A DNA stretch of 64,000 nt from Candidatus Heritagella intestinalis (GTDB lineage: Bacteria > Bacillota > Clostridia > Oscillospirales > Acutalibacteraceae): positions 186,001-250,000 of the forward strand of contig CAJFVO010000004.1 of NCBI GenBank assembly GCA_904420555.1, read 5' to 3'. Positions 1-7,505 of the stretch are shown here, piece after piece (the stretch's first letter is position 1; each line of letters starts with the position of its first letter). The notes under the pieces were generated by a model. The model was not told the DNA's origin and did not search any database. It saw only the letters and a program-made list of their open reading frames with translations. Both the position numbers and the translations under genes were made by a program.

Positions 1-1
1 T

Positions 2-343
2 TTTGACGGCCCTGCCCAGGCGCCCCAGGTGGGGCGGACCATGGCCTTTGCCGTCCTCAGCCTCTCTCAGGTGGCCCACGCCTTTAATATGCGCTCGGAA
101 CACTCCCTGTTTTCCATCGGCTTCTTCTCCAACCCCAAGCTCAACCTGGCGGCGGCGGTCTGCATCCTGCTGCAAGTGTCTGTGATTGCCATCCCGGCGG
201 CGGCGGCTTTGTTCCGGGCGGTTCCCCTGACAGGGGCCCAATGGGCCATTACGGCATCTTTGAGCCTTTCGCCGGTGCTTTGGGTGGAGCTGGAAAAAAG
301 GCTTTTCCGACGTCAAAAAGCTGGAAAATCCAGGGCTTTATAA
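2..343 (+). CDS. C-terminal part of a calcium-translocating P-type ATPase (5' truncated by window edge)
   Basis: Only the last 113 codons are present and the frame is open to the window edge. The fragment carries the GRTMAFAVLSLSQ and HAFNMRSE motifs, the SLFSIGFFSNP segment and two hydrophobic helices. These are typical of the last transmembrane helices (M8-M10) of bacterial SERCA-like type IIA calcium ATPases, which use ATP hydrolysis to export Ca2+ across the cytoplasmic membrane. The tail ends in a basic cluster (KRLFRRQKAGKSR). The catalytic domains (P-loop aspartate DKTGT, nucleotide-binding domain) lie outside the window, so the ion specificity is a family inference. No convincing terminator follows; only a weak AAAATCA/TGATTTT hairpin is visible near 348-370. 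Confidence 0.8.
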   Translation, partial: FDGPAQAPQVGRTMAFAVLSLSQVAHAFNMRSEHSLFSIGFFSNPKLNLAAAVCILLQVSVIAIPAAAALFRAVPLTGAQWAITASLSLSPVLWVELEKRLFRRQKAGKSRAL

Positions 344-404
344 AAAAATCAAAGAAAATAACCTGATTTTCTATATTTTTATGAGAAAAAACGGAAAAAG
401 GTTC

Positions 405-433
405 TTGATTCTTTGGGGATTCGGTGCTATCAT
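405..433 (+). promoter_or_regulatory. Sigma-A promoter for the 481 gene
   Basis: TTGATT (405-410), 17 bp, TATCAT (428-433). A transcription start is expected near 440, about 40 bases before the ATG at 481. It may also serve rubredoxin downstream. Confidence 0.55.
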
Positions 434-480
434 AAAGGTAAACGGTGTGCAAAATTTACACAAAAACGAGGTGCAGTGAA

Positions 481-816
481 ATGGGGAAAGCAATCGTGAT
501 GATTAAAAGGGCCCGCTGCTGGAAAAGCTACCGGGTGGTTGGCAGTCAAAAGCACGGTTTCGGCGTGGAGATTCTGTGGCACACTTCCAACAGGTCTGAA
601 TGCGGACGCACGCCTCTGGTGTTCCCGAGCCGGGAAGAAGCCCGGCAATGGGCGCGGGAATTGGCCCGGGCAGACGTCCATCCCATCCATCTTTCGGACC
701 TTCTGCGGGACCGCCTTTTGGAGCCGCTTTTGGAAGAACAGGGGCTGTATTTTTCCATTGACAAGAACAGCCGGGACTGCTATACTGAAAGCACCATCTC
801 CCTGCGGGCTTTCTAA
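481..816 (+). CDS. Small conserved hypothetical protein (DUF6514-like)
   Basis: 111 residues from the ATG at 481, chosen because GAGGTG lies 9 bases upstream and the start fits the promoter at 405-433; an in-frame ATG at 445 has no ribosome site. The protein has a short basic N-terminus, a beta-rich middle (YRVVGSQKHGFGVEILW) and a C-terminal part with SREEARQWARELARADVHPIHLSD spread over two helices. This pattern, a short antiparallel sheet followed by an aspartate/histidine-rich helix, resembles small uncharacterised proteins of the DUF6514 type found in Oscillospirales, but that assignment is from memory and is tentative. There is no signal peptide or membrane segment. No function can be given. 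It is followed after 54 bases by rubredoxin on the same strand. Confidence 0.6.
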   Translation: MGKAIVMIKRARCWKSYRVVGSQKHGFGVEILWHTSNRSECGRTPLVFPSREEARQWARELARADVHPIHLSDLLRDRLLEPLLEEQGLYFSIDKNSRDCYTESTISLRAF

Positions 817-825
817 AAGAAAACC

Positions 826-843
826 CCCTTCCTGCAGGAAGGG
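826..843. other. Perfect palindrome between the 481 gene and rubredoxin
   Basis: CCCTTCCTGCAGGAAGGG is an 18-base perfect inverted repeat just after the upstream stop codon. No T-run follows, so it is more likely an mRNA processing or stability hairpin than an intrinsic terminator. Confidence 0.5.
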
Positions 844-870
844 AAAGGGAAAATTAAAGGAGGATGTTCC

Positions 871-1032
871 ATGGCAAAGTATGTATGTGACGCTTGCGGA
901 TATGTGTATGACCCTGCAGTAGGGGATCCGGACAACGGCATTGCCCCTGGCACCGCTTTTGAAGATCTCCCGGAGGATTGGGTGTGCCCCCTGTGCGGCC
1001 TGGGCAAGGATTCCTTCAGCGTTGAGGAATAA
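871..1032 (+). CDS. Rubredoxin
   Basis: 53 residues. A one-electron carrier with a single iron held by four cysteines. Both ligand pairs are visible: CDACGY near residues 6-11 and CPLCGL near 39-44, with the family's conserved [23 protein letters not shown] pattern between them. The length is typical of clostridial rubredoxins (52-54 residues). AAAGGAGG (855-862) precedes the ATG by 8 bases. It is cytoplasmic. In anaerobes rubredoxin usually feeds electrons to oxygen- or peroxide-reducing enzymes; no partner such as rubrerythrin or flavodiiron protein is adjacent here, so the partner is unknown. It is probably co-transcribed with the 481 gene and ends at the hairpin at 1058-1088. Confidence 0.95.
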   Translation: MAKYVCDACGYVYDPAVGDPDNGIAPGTAFEDLPEDWVCPLCGLGKDSFSVEE

Positions 1033-1057
1033 TCCCGGCACAATCTATTGCGCTAAA

Positions 1058-1088
1058 AAATCCCGGTGGACATTGTCCGCCGGGATTT
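1058..1088. terminator. Bidirectional intrinsic terminator between rubredoxin and the LacI-type gene
   Basis: A 14-bp stem (AAATCCCGGTGGAC against GTCCGCCGGGATTT, one G-T pair) with an A-run on the left and T's on the right. It can stop the rubredoxin transcript (+) and the convergent LacI-family transcript (-). Confidence 0.75.
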
Positions 1089-1105
1089 CTGCGTTTACGG
1101 GTGTT

Positions 1106-2122
1106 TTATTGGGTGGAATGTCCCTCTTTCAGGGTGCAGGCAAAGGTGTGCTCCTCCACGGGCAGGCCCGAGAGGCCCCGGACAATTTGCCGGGCAGCGT
1201 ATTTGCCCATTTCCTCCAGGGGCATATCCAGGCAGGTGATGGTGGGGTAAACCAGTTCGAAAATGCCGGAGGCGGCCAGGCAGATGTGGCGCACGGAGGG
1301 GGGCAGGGAGAATTCCCGCCGGAGGATGGCCCCCTGTACCAGCCAGCCGGTGCGGGGGTTGGAAGAAATAGCCGCGTCCGGCGGGTCCTGGCACAGAGCC
1401 TGATAGAACTCTTCCCGCAGGCTTTCGTTTTTTTTCCCATGGGCCGGGAACACCAGCCGCTGGAGCTCTGCCTGGGGGAATTCCTCCTGGATGGCCCGGG
1501 AGAATAGGTTCCATTTCTTTGAAAACAGGGAATCCCCCCGCTGCAGGGAGAAAAACTTGAGACGCCGGAAGCCCCGTTCCCGGCAAAGGGATACCGCCTG
1601 CCGGATGCCGTCCTCTAAGAGGGTGTGGCTTTGGTCCGCCGTGTGCCATACGCCGCTTTCGTCCACCAGGAAAAAGGGGATCCGCTCCCGTTGAAGCAGG
1701 GCCATGGTCTCCGGCTCCATTTCGTAAAACAGGAACAGCAGCCCGTCAATCCGGGCGCTGCGGTAATAGCGCACATATTCGTGGTCGTTTTTGGCGTTGA
1801 CATCGTCGTGGAGCAGGGTGATGGAATACCCGGCAGCGTCCAGATATTCCTTGACCCCCCGGAGCACCAGGCTGAATCCCATGCTCAGGTTGTTCCAGCC
1901 GGTGACCACGCCGATGGACATGGAGCGGTTGGTGCGCATACTCCGGGCGGTGGAGTTGGGGATATAGTTCAGCTCCCGGGCGGTTTGCAGCACCAGGCGG
2001 CGGGTGGCTTCGCTGATTTTTTTCCCTTCTTTATTGTTCATCACATAGGAGACCGTTGCCTGAGAGAGCCCGCAGGCCCGGGCAATATCCTTGGCAGTGA
2101 CATTCTTTTTCCGGGGGCTCAT
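1106..2122 (-). CDS. LacI-family transcriptional regulator
   Basis: 338 residues, the usual length for the family. Residues 7-30 form the N-terminal helix-turn-helix (VTAKDIARACGLSQATVSYVMN), followed by the hinge helix around 55-62. The remainder is a periplasmic-binding-protein-like effector domain (IGVVTGWNNLSMGFS, RIDGLLFLF, and CLDMPLEEMGKYAARQI near the C-terminus). Such proteins bind DNA as dimers and usually sense sugars. Good ribosome site AGAAAGGAG before the ATG. The nearest potential target is its own promoter: a 16-bp imperfect palindrome with a central CG lies 35 bp upstream (2157-2172). No sugar catabolic gene is adjacent, so the effector is unknown. Convergent with rubredoxin. 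Confidence 0.9.
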   Translation of the reverse strand: MSPRKKNVTAKDIARACGLSQATVSYVMNNKEGKKISEATRRLVLQTARELNYIPNSTARSMRTNRSMSIGVVTGWNNLSMGFSLVLRGVKEYLDAAGYSITLLHDDVNAKNDHEYVRYYRSARIDGLLFLFYEMEPETMALLQRERIPFFLVDESGVWHTADQSHTLLEDGIRQAVSLCRERGFRRLKFFSLQRGDSLFSKKWNLFSRAIQEEFPQAELQRLVFPAHGKKNESLREEFYQALCQDPPDAAISSNPRTGWLVQGAILRREFSLPPSVRHICLAASGIFELVYPTITCLDMPLEEMGKYAARQIVRGLSGLPVEEHTFACTLKEGHSTQ

Positions 2123-2156
2123 GGCGCCGACTCCTTTCTACGGGAAAATACTCATA

Positions 2157-2172
2157 AGTGAATCGTATCACT
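2157..2172. promoter_or_regulatory. Putative LacI-type operator
   Basis: AGTGAATCGTATCACT: AGTGA/TCACT arms around a central CG, the layout of LacI/GalR-family operators. It lies 35 bp upstream of the lacI-family start codon, suggesting autoregulation. Inference only. Confidence 0.45.
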
Positions 2173-2215
2173 AAAGGGGCAGACTGTCAAGACAGGGCTT
2201 TTTTCTGGCCGCAGT

Positions 2216-2707
2216 TCACAGCAGATAGAGCAGTGCGAAGGGCAGGGGAAAGAGCAGCCCGCCCAGCACATCCCCGAGATAGTGAGCGCCCCCGATTACC
2301 CGGGAAGCTCCAATGGCCAGAGCCAGCAGGCCGGCTGCCGCTCCCGCCGCCGGGGAGAGGAATCCAAAAGCACAGGCAATGGCGGCGGCGCTGGCAGTGT
2401 GCCGGCTGGGAAAGCTCTTGCCTTTTCCGGGCTCCGCCGGCAGGAAGGGGGTGTAGCCCAGCCGGTCATAGGGGCGGGGGCGGTTCAGGGCCCGGCGCAG
2501 CAGGGAGACCAGCAGGAACGTCACTGCCGGAATCAGGAGGAACTTCCACCGCCCGGGCCAGCTGGTGATGACCAGGAAAGCGGCAGTGCCCAAATAGGCG
2601 GCGGCGTCCACCAGGGGGAGAAGCCGGAACAGACAGCGAAAAAAAGACGCCCGGCGGGGCGTTTTGCCAAGCCAGGCGGCGCAGGCCCGATAGAATTCCC
2701 CCGTCAT
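2216..2707 (-). CDS. PAP2-superfamily membrane phosphatase
   Basis: 163 residues with about five hydrophobic segments. All three signature blocks of the PAP2 (type 2 phosphatidic acid phosphatase) superfamily are present in order: RRALNRPRP (KxxxxxxRP-like, about residue 70), PSRHTASA (about 100) and SRVIGGAHYLGDV (about 133-145), giving the catalytic His and Arg residues. Members dephosphorylate lipid phosphates such as undecaprenyl pyrophosphate or phosphatidylglycerol phosphate at the outer membrane face; the substrate cannot be told from sequence. Its ATG overlaps the stop codon of the upstream 79-residue gene by four bases, so the two are translationally coupled. A dedicated UppP is encoded separately at 53.2 kb. 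Confidence 0.85.
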   Translation of the reverse strand: MTGEFYRACAAWLGKTPRRASFFRCLFRLLPLVDAAAYLGTAAFLVITSWPGRWKFLLIPAVTFLLVSLLRRALNRPRPYDRLGYTPFLPAEPGKGKSFPSRHTASAAAIACAFGFLSPAAGAAAGLLALAIGASRVIGGAHYLGDVLGGLLFPLPFALLYLL

Positions 2708-2943
2708 AAGGAGAAGTCCTCCGGGTCAAATTTGGGCAGGGGCGGCAGGTTTTCCGGGGTGCGGCGCAGGGGGTCATAGGAGAATTCCCGGCAGGCGCAG
2801 TCCTCCCCGGGGTCCTGGTTCACGGCGCAGCAGACGGCCTCCCCGTCCTCGGCGCTGTTGTGCTGGCAGTAGCGGCAGTCCGGGGTCACGGAGCCGCCAA
2901 AGAGCTTGTTTTTCTTTTTATTTTTTCCAAACAAAGGGATCAC
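2704..2943 (-). CDS. Small cysteine-rich conserved hypothetical protein
   Basis: 79 residues, with a basic N-terminus (KNKKKNK) followed by six cysteines in the arrangement C-x2-C, CC and C-x-C (residues 23-51), then a proline-rich acidic tail ending PKFDPEDFSL. The cysteine spacing suggests a small metal-binding or redox-active knuckle. Short proteins with this layout recur in Oscillospirales, but I know of no assigned function. The stop overlaps the start of the PAP2 gene (2704-2707), so the pair is probably one operon. The stretch upstream on the minus strand (2944-2974) has an AAAGG ribosome site but little room for a promoter, so it is probably read together with the lipoprotein gene. 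Confidence 0.7.
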   Translation of the reverse strand: MIPLFGKNKKKNKLFGGSVTPDCRYCQHNSAEDGEAVCCAVNQDPGEDCACREFSYDPLRRTPENLPPLPKFDPEDFSL

Positions 2944-2974
2944 CTTTCTTTATTTACATAGTAGAACCGAAGCC

Positions 2975-3718
2975 TCACAGCCCCCGGGCGGAGCGTTCCA
3001 GCAGGGCGGCATAGAGGCCGCTGATGCGGCAGAAGCCATAGGCGGTGGTGTCAGAGGAGAGCACGTCGGTAGGGGCGTGCTTTTCGTCGGCGCTGAGGGA
3101 AACCGTGGTCAGGGGGTGGTCGTCCAGATTGGCGCCGCTCTTTTCCAGGTCATCTTTGTGGAGGCCCCGGACGGCTTCCTGGTATTGCCAGGAGAGCTTT
3201 TCCTGCAAGGGTTTTTCCAGTTCCCGCACCCGGGTGCCATCCCAGCGGGAAATCTGATAGCGCACCTTTTTGCCCTTTTTCCGATAGTCCGTGGGCCGGT
3301 GCTGGGGCTTGCCCAGGAATTGCTGGGCCCTTTGGGCCACCTGCTGGGTCTGTTCCCGGCGATACAAGAGGATAATGTCCGTCAGGCCGAAATCCTCATA
3401 AAACACCAGGCGGGTGTATTCCGGCACAGCGCCGAACATGGCAATGGGGGATTTCAGCTCCAAATAGACAATCCCTTTTTCCACTTCTTCGCCCTGGGGC
3501 TCCAACACCGTATATTCCGTTTCGGATAGGCCCATTTTCCGTAGAGCTTCCTCCTGACCGATGCCCCAATAGAGGTCCCGGATGGGGCAGGCCCAGCGGT
3601 AGTCGGCCACCTGTTCCCCTTTGCCCGCAAGGGTGGGACTGGAACAGCCGGGAGCCAGAAAAGCCATTGCCAACGCCAGCAAAAACGCAACTGCTTTCGT
3701 CGTTTTCATCGCCTTCAT
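2975..3718 (-). CDS. Predicted lipoprotein of unknown function
   Basis: 247 residues. The first 25 form a lipoprotein signal: Lys-rich start, hydrophobic core (AVAFLLALAMAFLAPGC) and lipobox LAPGC, so the mature protein should be anchored by a diacylglyceryl cysteine on the outer face of the membrane. The mature part is mixed alpha/beta with no motif I recognise; segments such as WGIGQEEALRKMGL and TRLVFYEDFGLTDIILLYR suggest two small repeated domains like those of outer-surface proteins that assess substrate fit. The start at 3718 has GGAGG seven bases upstream. It leads a probable operon with the cysteine-rich protein and PAP2 phosphatase, which places it near envelope functions. Confidence 0.75.
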   Translation of the reverse strand: MKAMKTTKAVAFLLALAMAFLAPGCSSPTLAGKGEQVADYRWACPIRDLYWGIGQEEALRKMGLSETEYTVLEPQGEEVEKGIVYLELKSPIAMFGAVPEYTRLVFYEDFGLTDIILLYRREQTQQVAQRAQQFLGKPQHRPTDYRKKGKKVRYQISRWDGTRVRELEKPLQEKLSWQYQEAVRGLHKDDLEKSGANLDDHPLTTVSLSADEKHAPTDVLSSDTTAYGFCRISGLYAALLERSARGL

Positions 3719-3958
3719 TCCATTCCCTCCTTCTCGTTGCAGAAGCAGCCAGCCGGCCTTTTCTCATACCGAGATACGCAGTATCTATATGGTATCATAT
3801 TTAATCTGAAAAGTAAATGAAGCCCAGAAGCGTTTCTAAAAATATTGCAAAATTGTAAGAATTGGACAGAACGGGAAGAATTTCCGCCCTTAATGGCTTT
3901 TCTCAGGCGTTTTTGCCGCAGAAAAGGATTGTGCCCCAAAAAATCACCAAAAGGGGGA

Positions 3959-5011
3959 TCAGCGGCTTTCCCAGGGCGTTACCGCCCATTTCAGGCAGTG
4001 GTCCAGCCGCTGGGAAAATACCCGGTAGCCTTCCAGGATGTCGTTGAGGGGAGCCCGGTGGGTAATGAGGAAATCATCGGACAAGCGGCCGGCGGCCATC
4101 AAATCCAGCAGGGCGGCGCAGTGGGTGGCGTCCACACCGCCGGTTTTGAAAATCAGGTTTTTCCCGTACATTTCCGGCAGGGGGAGGGTTTGGGATTCCT
4201 CATACATGGCCACCAGAGCCACCACCCCGTTGGGCCGGGCGATTTTCCAGGCGGTGGTGAAGGAGTCCCCGCTTCCGGCGGCCTCCACAACGCCGTCAGC
4301 GCCCCGGCCTCCCGTCCAGGCCAGAACCCGTTCTTCCGGGTTTTCCTCCGGCGTATGGATCACCCGGTCGGCCAGGCCCAGGCTTTTGGCCAAGGCCAGG
4401 CGGGAAGCGTCCGTATCAATGGCGATGGTCTGGGCCGCGCCGAAGAGCCGGGCGCAGGCCAGGGTGCACAGGCCCACCGGCCCGGCCCCAATGACGGCCA
4501 GGGTGTCCCCCGGGTGAAGCTGGCACAGCTCCGCACCAAAATAGCCGCTGGAGAGGATGTCCCCGGTAAAGAGGGCGTTTTCATCGGAGACGTTTTCCGG
4601 GATTTTGGTGAGGCCGGTATCGGCAAAGGGCACCCGGACGTATTCCGCCTGGCAGCCGTCAATGCGGCAGCCCAGCTCCCAGCCGCCCTTTTCACAGTTA
4701 TTGATAAACCCCCGGCGGCAGAACCAGCAGTCCCCGCAGAAGGTGATGCAGTTGGCGGCCACCCGGTCTCCCGGGGCCAGGCCCTTCACCTGGCTTCCGG
4801 TTTCCACAACCTCCCCCACAAACTCGTGGCCCAAAACAATACCCGGCTTGGCCCGGGGCACGGCTCCCCGGAGGATGTGCAGGTCGCTGGTGCAGATGGT
4901 GGAGAGGGTCACCCGGACAATGGCGTCGGTACCCTCCTGGAGGGCGGGGACAGGGCGGTCGGTGAGGGCGGCGCGGGCGCCGTCCCACACCAGGGCTTTC
5001 ATGGTTTTCAT
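3959..5011 (-). CDS. Zinc-dependent medium-chain alcohol dehydrogenase
   Basis: 350 residues from the ATG at 5011; AAAGGGG lies ten bases upstream, whereas the longer frame to 5065 would start inside the promoter. N-terminal GroES-like domain: catalytic zinc residues Cys (STICTSDLH) and His-Glu (LGHEFVGEV), and the four structural-zinc cysteines in CGDCWFCRRGFINNC. Then a Rossmann domain with VIGAGPVGL and an acidic residue (AIDTD) at the end of beta-2, predicting NAD(H). Overall it resembles the glutathione-independent formaldehyde/alcohol dehydrogenase subgroup of the MDR superfamily; the substrate is undefined. Monocistronic as far as can be seen: its promoter diverges from that of GAPDH. 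Confidence 0.85.
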   Translation of the reverse strand: MKTMKALVWDGARAALTDRPVPALQEGTDAIVRVTLSTICTSDLHILRGAVPRAKPGIVLGHEFVGEVVETGSQVKGLAPGDRVAANCITFCGDCWFCRRGFINNCEKGGWELGCRIDGCQAEYVRVPFADTGLTKIPENVSDENALFTGDILSSGYFGAELCQLHPGDTLAVIGAGPVGLCTLACARLFGAAQTIAIDTDASRLALAKSLGLADRVIHTPEENPEERVLAWTGGRGADGVVEAAGSGDSFTTAWKIARPNGVVALVAMYEESQTLPLPEMYGKNLIFKTGGVDATHCAALLDLMAAGRLSDDFLITHRAPLNDILEGYRVFSQRLDHCLKWAVTPWESR

Positions 5012-5063
5012 CAGGCAGAGCCCCTTTCGAAATAGAATCGGCAGTATTTTTTCTTTGTTTCTC

Positions 5064-5072
5064 ATTATATCA
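5064..5072 (-). promoter_or_regulatory. Extended -10 promoter element for the zinc ADH
   Basis: On the minus strand TGATATAAT (TG-n-TATAAT), with no clear -35. It sits about 53 bp before the ADH start. The 14-mer ATTGTGATATAATG around it recurs exactly at the glycosyltransferase promoter near 63.44 kb. Confidence 0.5.
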
Positions 5073-5240
5073 CAATCAACGGGGAGAAGGCTGGGGGAAG
5101 AAAAATTTTCAGCGGAAAATACCTGTCAAAAAGCCGGGAATACTTGTACAAAATCTTTTCTTTAAATTTGTCTAAAATGAAGAATTTGGAAATAAAATAA
5201 GAAATTCAAAGAAAAACCCTGTGAAATTTCTGTCAAACTC

Positions 5241-5269
5241 TTGTAATTCGGGCTCAAATGCTATACAAT
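5241..5269 (+). promoter_or_regulatory. GAPDH promoter
   Basis: TTGTAA (5241-5246), 17 bp, TACAAT (5264-5269). The start codon lies 47 bp further on, with TAGGAGG at 5299-5305. Confidence 0.6.
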
Positions 5270-5271
5270 AA

Positions 5272-6333
<1,062 letters not shown>

Positions 6334-6358
6334 TCTTTTGGCAATCGCAATTGCATGA

Positions 6359-6392
6359 AAAACCCCCTCCCTGGCAACAGGGAGGGGGTTTT
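6359..6392 (+). terminator. Intrinsic terminator of gap
   Basis: A 15-bp perfect stem (AAAACCCCCTCCCTG, GCAA loop, complementary arm) ending in TTTT, 26 bp after the stop codon. Confidence 0.9.
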
Positions 6393-6434
6393 GTTGTGTG
6401 GAGGGAATTTAGAGGGACCACGGGCCCTTTTTTT

Positions 6435-6517
6435 GTGGAGAAGAGTTTCCTCGATTCTTTTTTGATAAGCTCACTTATCTATATATTCATCTATTGTCTA
6501 CTCTGTCGCTCATGCCG
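6435..6517 (+). repeat. Left inverted arm of repeat copy A
   Basis: 83 bp that reappears as its reverse complement at 7275-7355. It contains TTCATCTATT and TCGCTCATGCCG. A third copy, same orientation, opens copy B at 18735-18812. Confidence 0.8.
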
Positions 6518-6593
6518 GCGGACAGGGTCCGCTCCCAACCCGCGGGATAGCTGGCATCTATGAGCGGGCTTGCTTCCCGCGTAAGCTGCCTGG
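6518..6593 (-). repeat. Palindromic unit in copy A (minus orientation)
   Basis: Reverse complement of the unit forming the 12.4-12.9 kb array: CAGCTTACGCGGGAAG, then CCGCGGGTTGGGA, then the stem GCGGAC/GTCCGC at 6518-6532 with a three-base loop. Confidence 0.75.
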
Positions 6594-7274
6594 GTGGGGA
6601 GCCTCCCTCACTGAGGGAGGTGTCTGCGAATGCAGACGGAGGGAGTAAGAGAGCACCCCTTCTTCTCCCAAACCGCCTTTTTTGTGGGAGGGTTCCCACA
6701 TTCCCTCATTGTCGCTCATGCCGCGACGGGCCCCCCCTTTTCTCCTTGGATGAGAAAAGGGGGGGAAAAGAATCATATGGGGCGTCATCTTGACACGCCA
6801 AGCGAAATCATCCTGCAAGCAAGCTTGCGGATGCATTTCGACGGCGGTCAGGGTAGTTTTTTAACGCGTGGCAGCGGCATCGAGAAACAACCCGTTCCCT
6901 CGCGTCATTATTTTCGCATAGGGAACGGCCCTTTCCCGATAATTTAGTAGCGGAGCAATCTGCCTGATAGGAGAAAGCCCGATAAGTTGGAGGGTTGATG
7001 CAGGTTGGTGCGTTGGAGAAAGTTTGCTAAACGGGGGCGACTGCTTAGGTTGTTGTTTCCAGAGCCGGAGCCCCCGTTTCACAGAGCTTGCTTGCGTCGG
7101 ACTTTTCGCGCTCAAGCCGCGCAGGCTTGCGAATCTTTTCCTCCATTTTCTTTTCGATAAGAAAATGGAGTGCCCGACCCATAGGAGACTGAGGGGCATG
7201 GGGGATATTCCCCTATGAGAAGGACGTTTGGGAAAGCTCAGCTATAACAAATCGCCTGTCGAGGCTCTCGGCCG

Positions 7275-7355
7275 CGGCATGAGCGACAAGGTAGCTAATA
7301 GATGAATCATAGATAAGCGAACTTAGCAAAAAGAATCAAGGAAGCCCTTCTCCAC
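7275..7355 (-). repeat. Right inverted arm of repeat copy A
   Basis: Roughly 85 percent identical, as reverse complement, to 6435-6517. Together the arms bracket about 760 bp, giving a MITE-like layout with no transposase. Confidence 0.8.
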
Positions 7356-7465
7356 GAGAAAGAGAAGCCCGACCCATAGGAGTCGGGGGGAATTCGGGGG
7401 GCGCCCCTGAAGAAAGGCATTTTGGAGAAGAAAGCTATCACAAATCGCCTGCCAACGGCAAATAA

Positions 7466-7489
7466 AGGCCCCCTCAAAGGAGGGAGCCT
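7466..7489 (-). terminator. Terminator of the sodium:solute symporter gene
   Basis: On the minus strand AGGCTCCCTC, CTTT loop, GAGGGGGCCT followed by TTATTT. It lies 17 bp beyond the symporter stop codon. Confidence 0.75.
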
Positions 7490-7505
7490 CGAAGTTGCTT
7501 TCTGT

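Larger units (their letters stand above)
6435..7455 (+). repeat. Large mosaic palindromic repeat, copy A
   Basis: About 1 kb of non-coding sequence between gap and the convergent symporter gene. Modules in order: an inverted arm (6435-6517), a palindromic unit in minus orientation (6518-6593), an ACT-loop hairpin (6602-6620), a hairpin-flanked block (6735-6770), a 38-base hairpin block (6803-6840), a highly conserved core (about 6960-7141), a variable hairpin (7142-7171), two copies of a block starting GCCCGACCCATAGGAG (about 7172-7260 and 7369-7455), and the second inverted arm (7275-7355). Large parts recur at 18.7-19.6 kb (same orientation) and 23.2-24.0 kb (opposite). Short open frames occur but are not conserved in register between copies. 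Confidence 0.85.

Noticed and set aside
6861-7199. Antisense short protein (LRGLSAKSPTQAS) through the repeat core, also visible at 19249-19512 and 23233-23616
   Set aside because: The peptide is shared only because the DNA is nearly identical; starts, ends and flanking frames differ, copy B has an early stop, and there is no ribosome site in common. Kept as a structured non-coding element instead.
6435-7355. An insertion sequence
   Set aside because: Inverted arms are present but no transposase or remnant is found between them; called a repeat or MITE-like element only.
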